NCBI RefSeq assembly: GCF_014058705.1
Contig: NZ_CP059692.1
Span: 2,361,001 to 2,425,000 of the forward strand
Direction: 5' to 3'
Length of the DNA stretch: 64,000 nucleotides
Source: Aureimonas mangrovi
Lineage (GTDB): Bacteria > Pseudomonadota > Alphaproteobacteria > Rhizobiales > Rhizobiaceae
The translations under genes and the position numbers were made by a program. This document shows, piece after piece, positions 18,919 to 26,893 of the stretch (positions are counted from its first letter, which is position 1; the number at the start of each line of letters is the position of its first letter). The notes under the pieces were generated by a model that saw only the letters and a list, made by a program, of their open reading frames with translations, was not told where the DNA came from and ran no database searches.

Positions 18919-20523
18919 ATGTCCTCCACCGCAAGCGCGAAGGCCGGCGCCCCATCCGACCCTATCTCCCGGCAGGGCACCGCGCCCGACGCGGTGCCCG
19001 CGCGGAGGGTCATCGCCTTCTTCGCGATGGTCTTCGGGATGTTCATGGCGATCCTGGACATCCAGATCGTCTCCGCCTCCCTCGCCGAGATCCAGGCCGG
19101 GCTCTCGGCCTCGGCCGACGAGATCGCCTGGGTGCAGACGGCCTACCTCATCGCCGAAGTGATCATGATCCCGCTCTCCGGCTTCCTCGCCCGGATGCTG
19201 TCGACGCGCATCGTCTTCACGCTGGCTGCCGGCGGCTTCACCGCCGCCTCGGCGCTGTGCGCCACCGCCACCTCGATCGACCAGATGATCGTCTATCGCG
19301 CGCTGCAGGGCTTCATCGGCGGCGCGATGATCCCGAGCGTGTTCGCCGCAGCCTTCACCATCTTCCCGCCCTCGCGCCGTGCCGTCGTCTCGCCGATGAT
19401 CGGCCTCGTCGCCACCCTCGCACCCACGATCGGTCCGACGGTGGGCGGCTACCTCAGCGACGCCCTTTCCTGGCACTGGCTTTTCCTCGTCAACGTGCCC
19501 TTCGGCATCCTCGTGACGATCGCGGCGTGGAACCTCATCGACTTCGACAAGCCGAACCTCAAGCTCTTCAGCCATTTCGACTGGTTCGGGCTGGCGGGCC
19601 TCGCCGCGTTCCTCGGTGCGCTCGAATACGTTCTCGAGGAAGGCCCGCGCAACGACTGGTTCGACGACAGTGCGATTGCGATCCTCGGCATCGTCAGCGT
19701 CGTCGGCGCCGTCCTGTTCTTCTGGCGCGCCTTCACAGCGAAGGAGCCGATCGTCGATCTCAGCGCCTTCACCGACCGCAACTTCGCGTTCGGCTCGCTG
19801 TTCTCCTTCATCATGGGCGTCGGCCTATACGGGCTAACCTATCTCTACCCGGTCTATCTCTCGCGCATCCGCGGCTACGACGCCCTGATGATCGGCGAGA
19901 CGATGTTCGTCTCGGGTCTTGCCATGTTCCTGACCGCTCCGCTTTCCGGCATCCTGTCCGGCCGGGTGGATGCGCGAGTTCTCATGGGAACGGGATTCGC
20001 GGCCTTCGCGCTCGGCACATGGATGATGAGCGGGCTGACGCAGGACTGGGACTTTTACGAGCTTCTGGTGCCGCAGATCCTGCGCGGCTTCGGGCTGATG
20101 ATGGCGATGGTGCCGATCAACAACATCTCTCTCGGCTCGCTGCCGCCGGACAAACTGAAGGGCGCGTCCGGCCTCTACAACCTGACGCGCAATCTCGGCG
20201 GTGCCGTCGGGCTCGCCGTCATCAACACGATGATCACCGATCGGACAACCCTGCACTATCAGCGCCTTGCTGAGCACGTCTCCTGGGGTCGCCCCGTGGT
20301 GGACGAGCGCATGGCGCAGATGTCGGCCCAGCTTTCGGCGAACGGTATCGACGGGCAGACCGGTGCGATCGCGCAGATGGTCTCGCTGGTCAACAGACAG
20401 GCGGCGGTCATGGCGTTCGCCGACATCTTCGTGGTGCTGACCGGCCTTTTCGTTGGGCTGTGCCTCCTCACCCTCGTCCTGCGCAAGCCGCCGAAAGCGG
20501 GCGCCTCAGCCGAGGCGCACTGA
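18919..20523 (+). CDS. MFS drug exporter, DHA2 family (EmrB type)
   Basis: A 534-residue permease with about 14 membrane segments. TM1 carries LDIQIVSASLAEIQAGL, as in EmrB proteins, and further hallmarks are ALQGFIGGAMIPSVFAAAF and TIGPTVGGYLSDALSWHWLF. It is downstream of and co-directional with the EmrA-type adaptor, so the pair forms an EmrAB-like pump expelling hydrophobic toxins across both membranes. No TolC gene is in this unit; the TolC-like protein at 32438-33904 belongs to another locus. Confidence 0.92.
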   Translation: MSSTASAKAGAPSDPISRQGTAPDAVPARRVIAFFAMVFGMFMAILDIQIVSASLAEIQAGLSASADEIAWVQTAYLIAEVIMIPLSGFLARMLSTRIVFTLAAGGFTAASALCATATSIDQMIVYRALQGFIGGAMIPSVFAAAFTIFPPSRRAVVSPMIGLVATLAPTIGPTVGGYLSDALSWHWLFLVNVPFGILVTIAAWNLIDFDKPNLKLFSHFDWFGLAGLAAFLGALEYVLEEGPRNDWFDDSAIAILGIVSVVGAVLFFWRAFTAKEPIVDLSAFTDRNFAFGSLFSFIMGVGLYGLTYLYPVYLSRIRGYDALMIGETMFVSGLAMFLTAPLSGILSGRVDARVLMGTGFAAFALGTWMMSGLTQDWDFYELLVPQILRGFGLMMAMVPINNISLGSLPPDKLKGASGLYNLTRNLGGAVGLAVINTMITDRTTLHYQRLAEHVSWGRPVVDERMAQMSAQLSANGIDGQTGAIAQMVSLVNRQAAVMAFADIFVVLTGLFVGLCLLTLVLRKPPKAGASAEAH

Positions 20524-20909
20524 GCGCGCAAGGCAGAATGCGAGGTGACGCGCAGTTTGTCGCCGGAAAAGCAGGGATGCGATGAGAACACGCGCTGAGG
20601 ACGGCGGTGCGAAGCCGAAGAAGTAGGTGCTGAGTTCTGTCAGGAAGAGCTCACAAAAGCTTTGCTGGCCCTACAGATAACAGGACGATGGGAATGGTCG
20701 GCACCGATGAGCAGGGCTGGGCGTCCAGGGGCTGGAAACATCAAACATGCCTAGGCGGCCAACTCGCTGCGGCGTCTCGCTTCGAACCTTCGTCCGGTAG
20801 AGCTTTACGTCTCCTTTAGCAGGCGTTCCAGAACGCTTTCCACATCGTCCAGAAAGGAGCTCCATCCCCAGTTTTCGTCGATGCCCGAAATGCGAAGCAG
20901 GAACAGGCT
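20524..20909. other. Degraded non-coding stretch with a possible C-terminal gene remnant on the minus strand
   Basis: No intact gene is seen. On the minus strand, about 20812-20900, the codons read RISGIDENWGWSSFLDDVES and run to a stop; this looks like a protein C-terminus but its upstream part is not recognisable. Together with the integrase and transposase remnants that follow, this marks a decayed mobile-element scar. Confidence 0.35.
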
Positions 20910-21260
20910 GGCCTGCCCTATGCCGACGTCCCGGCCTTCGTTGAGCGCCTGCGCGCGGCCTACGGCACGTCCGCGAAGGCATTGGAGTTCACTATCCTGA
21001 CGGCGGCCCGCTCGGGCGAACGCGAGGTGCCATCTGGAGCGAGATCGACCTGGGGAAGGCCGTCTGGACCGTGCCAGCCGAGCGCATGAAGGCTGGTCGC
21101 GGGCATGTCGTTCCTCTGCCCGCTCGCGTCGTCGAGATCCTCCAGCCGCTCTACGATGGACGCGAGGGCGATCTCGTCTTTCGCGGCACGAAAGGCCACT
21201 ATCTATCCGACATGTCGCTCGGTGCGGTGCTGAAGCGGATGAAGGTGCCGGCCACAGTGC
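20910..21260 (+). pseudogene. Tyrosine recombinase (integrase) remnant
   Basis: Two fragments in different frames together read like the middle of a P4-type integrase: LPYADVPAFVERLRAAYGTS ... FTILTAARSGE, then, after a frameshift near 21025, GAIWSEIDLGKAVWTVPAER ... and VFRGTKGHYLSDMSLGAVLK. The N-terminus is missing and the catalytic His-x-x-Arg and Tyr region is replaced by an IS5-type fragment. It cannot be active. No tRNA gene was found beside it. Confidence 0.8.
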
Positions 21261-21383
21261 CGCAACGGATTGCAGTGGAAGGACGCCCCTGCCGGCTACG
21301 GTCCGCCTAAGACGCTCTACAACCGCTTCATCCGCTGGGTCGCGGCTGGGCATCTTCGATCGCCGAAATGCCCAGCGAAATGA
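21261..21383 (+). pseudogene. IS5-family transposase N-terminal fragment
   Basis: Codons from 21261 read RNGLQWKDAPAGYGPPKTLY then NRFIRW, the N-terminal DNA-binding segment of IS5-family transposases. One extra base after the Trp codon then breaks the frame; the next frame gives SRLGIFDR as expected of the family. Only about 40 codons remain and no terminal inverted repeats were identified. The fragment abuts the integrase remnant directly. Confidence 0.7.
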
Positions 21384-21577
21384 AATTGGCGATCGGGCTA
21401 ATGAGTTTTTATGGGTGGATACCGCAAGTTAATTGTTCGCGACCTGCGACGTGAGCGACCTTCCTTCGGTGCGACGCACGGCTTAAGCTTAAGGCCTCGC
21501 GTCCCTGAAGGAGAGCGGCGATCGCCCGATCCTCCAAGCCCAGCCTGACCTGGCGGCTCGTCCGTTTCGCACTCGCA

Positions 21578-22570
21578 GTGCTCGCGGTCCCGCAGGCCTC
21601 GCAGACGGCATCGGCCGAAAGCCCGCGCCTCGGACCTTTCGAGTACCCGCAGCCGCGCGAACTGAGGAGCCCTGAAGGGGCAGAAACCTTCGACGCCTAC
21701 GAGGCGCTGCACGGCTCCGTCGGATCGCCGGAGCATTGCGGCCCCGGCACGGGACGCCTCTGGGTGGTGGTCGGCGGCGAGGGCGAGTGCATCCGCTACT
21801 ATCATCACGGGCTCGCTGCCGAGAATCCCGTGGCACTCGTCTATTTCGGCGGAGACGTGATGCTGCGAACGCAAAAGGGCGTGCGCTTCATCTCGCCCTC
21901 GTATCCGGTTCAGTCGCCCACCAGCATCGAGACGGAGATGGCGCGATGGTCCGGCGAGGCCGGCGTGCCGGCGATCTTCATCGCGCGTCCCGGCATCTAC
22001 GGCTCCTCCGGCGACCACAACGACCGACGCCACGAGCGTGAGATCGACCTGATGGAGGGGGCCGTGCAAGCGGTCGTGGAGCGATACGGCATCGCTTCCC
22101 TGATCCTCGTCGGGCATTCGGCCGGCGGCCAGATCGTCGCGGCGCTCCTCAACCGGCGCCGCGATGTCGACGCCGCCGTCATCAGCTCGGGCATGGTTTC
22201 CGTGAAGCAGGTTACGAACTTCTGGGAGCGACGTCGCAGCATTCCAGGCCGCCTCCTCTACGATGCGTCCGCCTTCCATGACCCCGTCGAGGCGATCGAG
22301 ACGATCCGCAAGGACCCACTGCCGCAGATTTACGTCCTCTCCGACCCGGAGGACCGATCCGTCCCCTTCTTCAGCCAGCTCTATTACGTACGCCGGCTGC
22401 GTGTCACCGGGCAGGAGCCGAGGCACATTTACGCCGAAGCGCCCGATCGCCAGCGCCATCTCCTGGCGGATCACGCCAAGCTCGCGGCTTCGCTGATCGC
22501 GCGCGGGCGTGAAGAGGCAGACGTGCGTCGCGCGCTTCTCGAACTTAGCCTCGAGGAGAAGGCCGACTGA
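21578..22570 (+). CDS. Secreted alpha/beta-fold hydrolase of unknown substrate
   Basis: An alpha/beta-hydrolase-like protein of at least 330 residues. The nucleophile elbow GHSAGGQ (Ser in G-x-S-x-G) and acid/His segments (LSDPEDRSVP; RQRHLLADH) are visible, plus GGEGECIRYYHHG and VALVYFGGDVML near the N-terminus. The GTG at 21578 is the only standard start, but the frame is open from 21509 and encodes a signal peptide (TWRLVRFALAVLAVPQ, cleavage after ASA). A good Shine-Dalgarno (AAGGAGAG) precedes an ATC at 21521 and no ATG, GTG or TTG. The true start is therefore probably a rare codon near 21521. It converges on the Mur-ligase gene with a 6-nt gap. Confidence 0.75.
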   Translation: MLAVPQASQTASAESPRLGPFEYPQPRELRSPEGAETFDAYEALHGSVGSPEHCGPGTGRLWVVVGGEGECIRYYHHGLAAENPVALVYFGGDVMLRTQKGVRFISPSYPVQSPTSIETEMARWSGEAGVPAIFIARPGIYGSSGDHNDRRHEREIDLMEGAVQAVVERYGIASLILVGHSAGGQIVAALLNRRRDVDAAVISSGMVSVKQVTNFWERRRSIPGRLLYDASAFHDPVEAIETIRKDPLPQIYVLSDPEDRSVPFFSQLYYVRRLRVTGQEPRHIYAEAPDRQRHLLADHAKLAASLIARGREEADVRRALLELSLEEKAD

Positions 22571-22576
22571 CGGGCC

Positions 22577-25500
22577 TCATGCGTCGGCATCGGCGCGCCG
22601 GCGAAGCAGCGCGACGGTGCGGTGGAGACCCGAACTGTTCGACGCCTTGAAGAGGATCGTGTCGCCCTCGCGCAGGTCGCGGAGGACCGCGGCCTGGAGA
22701 GCGCCCAGCGTCTGGGCGTGCGTGCCGCGCCGGTCCGCGGGCAGTGCGTCCCAGAAACCGCCGAAGAGATCGCCGCAGGCATGGACGCGATCAATGGCGG
22801 ACGCAGCAAAGAGCGGGGCGAGCTGCGTATGATAAAGCTTTTCGTCCGGGCCGAGTTCGGCCATCGGCGCAAGGACGGCGATCCGCCGCCCCCTTGAGCC
22901 CTGTCCGCTCAGCCGCTCGATGGCCGCCTTCATCGAACCTGGGTTGGCGTTGTAGGCCTCGTCGATGATGGTCACGCGGCGCCCGTCGATCGAGAGCTCG
23001 AAGGTCTCGCCGCGCCCCGGCAGGGCCGCGAAGGCGGCAAGGCGCTCGATCGCGGGGCCGAGCGGCAGGCCGAGTGCCGAAACCGCGGCGAGAACGGCGA
23101 GGCTGTTGAGCGCCATGTGCCGGCCGGCAGCTCCGAGCCTGAAACTCACCGCACGGCCGCCAACTCGCGCCTCCACTCGGCTCTCGCCCTGATCGTAGGC
23201 CAAGAGTTGCGCGTCGCAGCGCGCACCCTCGCCGTAGGATACGACGTGCAGGCCGCGCGCCAGCGCAGCGCAGCGCACGATCTCCAGTTCCTCCATGTCG
23301 TGATTGAGGACCGCGATGCCGCCGGCCTTCATGCCGGAGAAGATCGCGGCCTTGGTCCGGGCGATGTCGGCGAGGGTCGTGCCTTCGCGAAGATGCGCCG
23401 GATGGACGTTGGTGAAGATCGCCAGATCGGGCTTCGCCATCCGCGAGGTGGTTCCCATCCGCCCGATCGCCATCTCGAGGACGGCATGGGGCGCAGTCCA
23501 GTCCATCGAAGCGAGGTTCCAGGCGACGCCATGCGGCAGGTTCGCGTTGGCGCGCGTCGCGGCGACCGGACCGAAGGCGGACAGGGCCTCGCCCATCATC
23601 GCGACGACCGTCGTCTTGCCGGCGCTGCCCGTAACGCCGACGACGCGGCCCGTCATCTGCCGGCGCGCGAAGCATCCCATCGCAAGGACCGCCGCCCCCG
23701 CGTCGGCGACATGCAGCACCGGACCGATATCGGCCCGCAGCGTCTCAGGCTCGCTGGTGAGGACGCCTGACCACCCTTCCAGCCGGCCGAGAAGGTCCGG
23801 GCGAAGGCCGACGGTTCCCTCGCTCGCGCGCAGCGCCACCAGGTCGCCAGTGCAGAAGGCCGCCGCGTGCGTGGAAAGGCCTGCGGCCTTCCACCCCTGC
23901 GGCGGGCGCTCCAACCAACGCCCGGACGTCACCGTTTCGATCATCTCGGCCGTCCAGCCCTTCTGCGGCGACGAACCGGATGCACCGCCCGTTCGCCGCG
24001 CGATCTCCGCCCGGAAACGCGCCCGATACGGGCGGTATCGACGATAGGCGATCAGACCGGAGAGATAGTGCTCGACATCGTCGATCCGGACGCGGAAGGC
24101 GTGATGGCGGATGAAGAAGGCGCCGGCGATGCGCTGCGGATTGCGGAAGTACATCGCCATCTCGGGCCAGAAGTGCCCGTTGAGGAGATAGCGTGCGCGC
24201 TTCTCCAGCGCCCTCTCGAAGCGCGGAAGGTCGATCTCGTCGAGAAGGTGCGCAAGGTCGGGGTCATCGACGATCCGAGAAACCGTTTCCTGCGCGGCCA
24301 TCATCAGTTCGAGGAGCGTCGGGAAGGTCGTGATGCGGTTTTCGACGAAATCCAGATATCCCGACACGTTGCGCAGCGCGAAGCGGAAATAGCGCTCGTC
24401 GCGCCTGTGCCGGGTCAGCTCGTTCACGCAGTAGCCGAGCCAGTGGTCGTGGTGGCCCCAGTGTTCGCTGGCGATGAAATGGTCGAACGCGCGCTCGACC
24501 GCCGCGAGCCATTCAGGATCGCGATCGATCTCGTAGAGGCGCATCAGGGCAAATGCCGCCTCTCCTTCGTAGTAGATCGTGCGGAAGGCCTGCTTCGTCG
24601 TCAGGTCCGCGGATCGGAGAACGTGGCGGAAAGCGCCCGTTTCGCAGTCCTGCATGTGGAGGATGCCTCGGGCGAGGCGCCGCATCAGCGGCAGACGGCT
24701 TTCGTCGCCCGTCACCCTCGCATGCTTGGCGAGGGCGAGGATCGCGACGGCCGAGCCACCGAGCTTGATTTCCCCGCCGACATCGACGAGGAAGGACGCG
24801 TCCTCCCCGTCCTGCAGTGTCCGGTGCTCGATCAAAGCGCCGGTGAGGTGCTCGAGCGCCCGCTCGATCGCCTGCCCGAGCGCGGGATCACGCGTGACCT
24901 CCCAGGCCTCGGTCATGGCGTATGTGGTGCTGGCATGCCTCAGCGTGTTGTAGGTCGCGATCTGCCTGTCGAAGCAGGGATGCCAGCCGTAGATGAACCT
25001 GCCGTCCCGCTGCACCTGCCCCGCCAGATAGGCGGAGCCTTTTTCAACCAGCGACATCAGCGTCGGTTCGTCGAGGGCCTTCACCGCCCGGCGTCCGCCG
25101 TCCGGGCCCGGCGGCGCGAGCGGGTGAACGTGACCGTCTTCGCCGCTGAAGACGCCGCGCGTGGCGAAAAGCCAGGCGGGGCGCTCGTCGCCGAGGTCGA
25201 GCCCCTGCTGCGGCCCGAAGCGGCGCAGCGAGTAGACGCGGCAGTTGTTCTCGTTGAGGACGGCGTGCTCGATGCGGTTGCCACCGTAGAGCATCGCGTT
25301 GGCGTTCAGCTCCTGTTCGGTGAAGGCCACTTCGAAGCGAGGATCGAGGGAGAGGCCCCAGCGGAAATAGTTGCGCTTGGTGCGCGAGAGGAGTTCACGC
25401 ACGGTCGCAAGATCGGCAGCGCGCACCGTATCGACCGCCTCCACGCGCAGCCAGCGTCCGGACATCCCTTTGGCCTCGAGCGTCCAGCGCAGGCGATCGA

Positions 25501-25696
25501 CGCCTTTCGTCCAGGCCGTTTCGAAGGAAGTCGCCGAAACGCTGAAGACCTCGGCCCGCCTGTCCGCGTCGGACACGGAAAAGAAGAGGACTACAGCCGG
25601 AAACGGAGCGGCGAGCCGATCCTGTGACCGAAGAGCTGCGTGGATCGCCTCCAACCGCTCGGCGCCGATCCTGCCTTGAGGGACGATATGCAGCAC
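22577..25696 (-). CDS. Giant fusion: N-terminal unknown domain + alpha/alpha-toroid-like domain + MurF-like ligase
   Basis: A 1,039-residue protein starting with GTG at 25696, behind a strong GGGAGG that overlaps the HlyD-type stop codon. Residues 1-200 are unrecognised. Residues about 205-590 look like an alpha/alpha-toroid (repeated paired helices, for example KLGGSAVAILALAKHARVTG and IYYEGEAAFALMRLYEIDRD), as in six-hairpin glycosidases or lyases. Residues about 600-1039 are a Mur ligase of MurF type: VTGSAGKTTVVAMM (ATP loop, near 690), IARTKAAIFSG (carbamylated-Lys region, near 780), LPGRGETFEL and IDEAYNANPGSMKAA. It should form an amide bond on a carboxylate using ATP. It is the last gene of the type I secretion operon, so a role in modifying the adhesin or cell wall is inferred; the substrate is unknown. 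Confidence 0.8.
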   Translation of the reverse strand: MLHIVPQGRIGAERLEAIHAALRSQDRLAAPFPAVVLFFSVSDADRRAEVFSVSATSFETAWTKGVDRLRWTLEAKGMSGRWLRVEAVDTVRAADLATVRELLSRTKRNYFRWGLSLDPRFEVAFTEQELNANAMLYGGNRIEHAVLNENNCRVYSLRRFGPQQGLDLGDERPAWLFATRGVFSGEDGHVHPLAPPGPDGGRRAVKALDEPTLMSLVEKGSAYLAGQVQRDGRFIYGWHPCFDRQIATYNTLRHASTTYAMTEAWEVTRDPALGQAIERALEHLTGALIEHRTLQDGEDASFLVDVGGEIKLGGSAVAILALAKHARVTGDESRLPLMRRLARGILHMQDCETGAFRHVLRSADLTTKQAFRTIYYEGEAAFALMRLYEIDRDPEWLAAVERAFDHFIASEHWGHHDHWLGYCVNELTRHRRDERYFRFALRNVSGYLDFVENRITTFPTLLELMMAAQETVSRIVDDPDLAHLLDEIDLPRFERALEKRARYLLNGHFWPEMAMYFRNPQRIAGAFFIRHHAFRVRIDDVEHYLSGLIAYRRYRPYRARFRAEIARRTGGASGSSPQKGWTAEMIETVTSGRWLERPPQGWKAAGLSTHAAAFCTGDLVALRASEGTVGLRPDLLGRLEGWSGVLTSEPETLRADIGPVLHVADAGAAVLAMGCFARRQMTGRVVGVTGSAGKTTVVAMMGEALSAFGPVAATRANANLPHGVAWNLASMDWTAPHAVLEMAIGRMGTTSRMAKPDLAIFTNVHPAHLREGTTLADIARTKAAIFSGMKAGGIAVLNHDMEELEIVRCAALARGLHVVSYGEGARCDAQLLAYDQGESRVEARVGGRAVSFRLGAAGRHMALNSLAVLAAVSALGLPLGPAIERLAAFAALPGRGETFELSIDGRRVTIIDEAYNANPGSMKAAIERLSGQGSRGRRIAVLAPMAELGPDEKLYHTQLAPLFAASAIDRVHACGDLFGGFWDALPADRRGTHAQTLGALQAAVLRDLREGDTILFKASNSSGLHRTVALLRRRADADA

Positions 25697-25705
25697 GACC
25701 CCTCC

Positions 25706-26893
25706 CTAGCGCTCCCGGAGCGCTTCGCGCGCGCGATTGAACGGCTTGATGAGATAGTCGAACACCGATTTCGCGCCGGTGTGGATGTCGACGGTCGCCA
25801 CCATGCCGGGCGCGATGGGGAAGCGCGCGCCCACCGCGTTCTCGAGCGCGTCCTCGGACGTTTCGATGAAGACACGGTAGTAGTACAACTCCCGGTCGAC
25901 CTCGTCCTGGATCGTGTCGGGGGAAATTGTCGTCACCCGCCCCTCAAGCCCACCATAGAGCGCATAGTCGTAGGCGCTGATCTTCACGTTGGCGCGCTGG
26001 TCGGGATGGATGAAGGCGATGTCGCGTGGGGAGATGCGCGCTTCCACGAGAAGCTGGTCGTCGAGCGGGATGATGTCCATCAGCCGGCCGTTCGGCGGGA
26101 TCACGCCGCCGATGGTGGAAACCTCGATGTTCTTGACGATGCCGCGCACCGGTGATCGGTGCGTCAGCCGGTTGAGCGTGTCGGTGCGGCCGGCGACGAC
26201 CGGTGCCAGCGACTGCACCTCCGCATTCATCTGCGCCAGCTCCTCTCGCGCCTGCACGACATACTCGGTCTGCACCTCGACCTTCTTCAGCTCCAGTTCG
26301 ACGAGCTGGCGGCGCAGGCGGATCACCTCGACGCGGCTCGCGGCCCCGATGGAGGTCAGCTGCTCGTTGATGTCGAGTTCGCTCTTCACGAGGTCGATGG
26401 ATTCCTCGATCCATCGGAGCGACTGCTCGAGCGCTCCTTGCCGAGCCTCGTAGAGTTCACGCTGCGAGGCGACGAGATCGGGATAGGTGCGCAATTCGGG
26501 CGGGAAGCGGAGCTCGGTGCCGTTCACCTCCGCATGGAGCCGGCTCGCAGCAGCGAGTGCCGCACGATATTTGGCGGCGCTTTCCTCGACATCGGAGCGC
26601 GAGAGCGTCGGATCCAGTTGGGCGAGGATCTCGCCCGCCTCGACGATCTGGTCCTCGCGAACGCGCAGAGAGGCGAGAATGCCGCCGTCGAGCGACTGGA
26701 TGACCTGCTCCCGGCTGTTGGGGACGATGCGACCCTCGCCGGTGGAGACCTCGTCGAGAATCGCGACGTAGGACCAGCCAAGCCCCGCGACGACCAGGAG
26801 TACGCAGACGGTGACGACCTGTTTGGAACGGCGCAGCAGCGAGTTCTCGTCACGCTCGCGGCCGAAGGACGGGGTGTTGACGATGCTGGACAT
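25706..26893 (-). CDS. Type I secretion membrane fusion protein (HlyD/LapC type)
   Basis: A 395-residue adaptor with an N-terminal cytosolic stretch, one membrane segment (QVVTVCVLLVVAGLGWSYVA, about 25-45), lipoyl half-motif GRIVPNSREQVIQSLDGGIL, a long coiled-coil region (about 95-235), and a C-terminal beta domain with TIGGVIPPNGRLMDIIPLDD. This is the HlyD family form used in type I secretion, distinct from EmrA. Its ATG shares one base with the stop of the ABC exporter gene (TGATG) and its stop lies 9 nt before the Mur-fusion start. It bridges the exporter to the TolC-like channel. Confidence 0.92.
   Translation of the reverse strand: MSSIVNTPSFGRERDENSLLRRSKQVVTVCVLLVVAGLGWSYVAILDEVSTGEGRIVPNSREQVIQSLDGGILASLRVREDQIVEAGEILAQLDPTLSRSDVEESAAKYRAALAAASRLHAEVNGTELRFPPELRTYPDLVASQRELYEARQGALEQSLRWIEESIDLVKSELDINEQLTSIGAASRVEVIRLRRQLVELELKKVEVQTEYVVQAREELAQMNAEVQSLAPVVAGRTDTLNRLTHRSPVRGIVKNIEVSTIGGVIPPNGRLMDIIPLDDQLLVEARISPRDIAFIHPDQRANVKISAYDYALYGGLEGRVTTISPDTIQDEVDRELYYYRVFIETSEDALENAVGARFPIAPGMVATVDIHTGAKSVFDYLIKPFNRAREALRER

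Noticed and set aside
21071-21310. 79-residue frame as an independent small gene
   Set aside because: It is the middle of the broken integrase followed by IS5 sequence in another frame.
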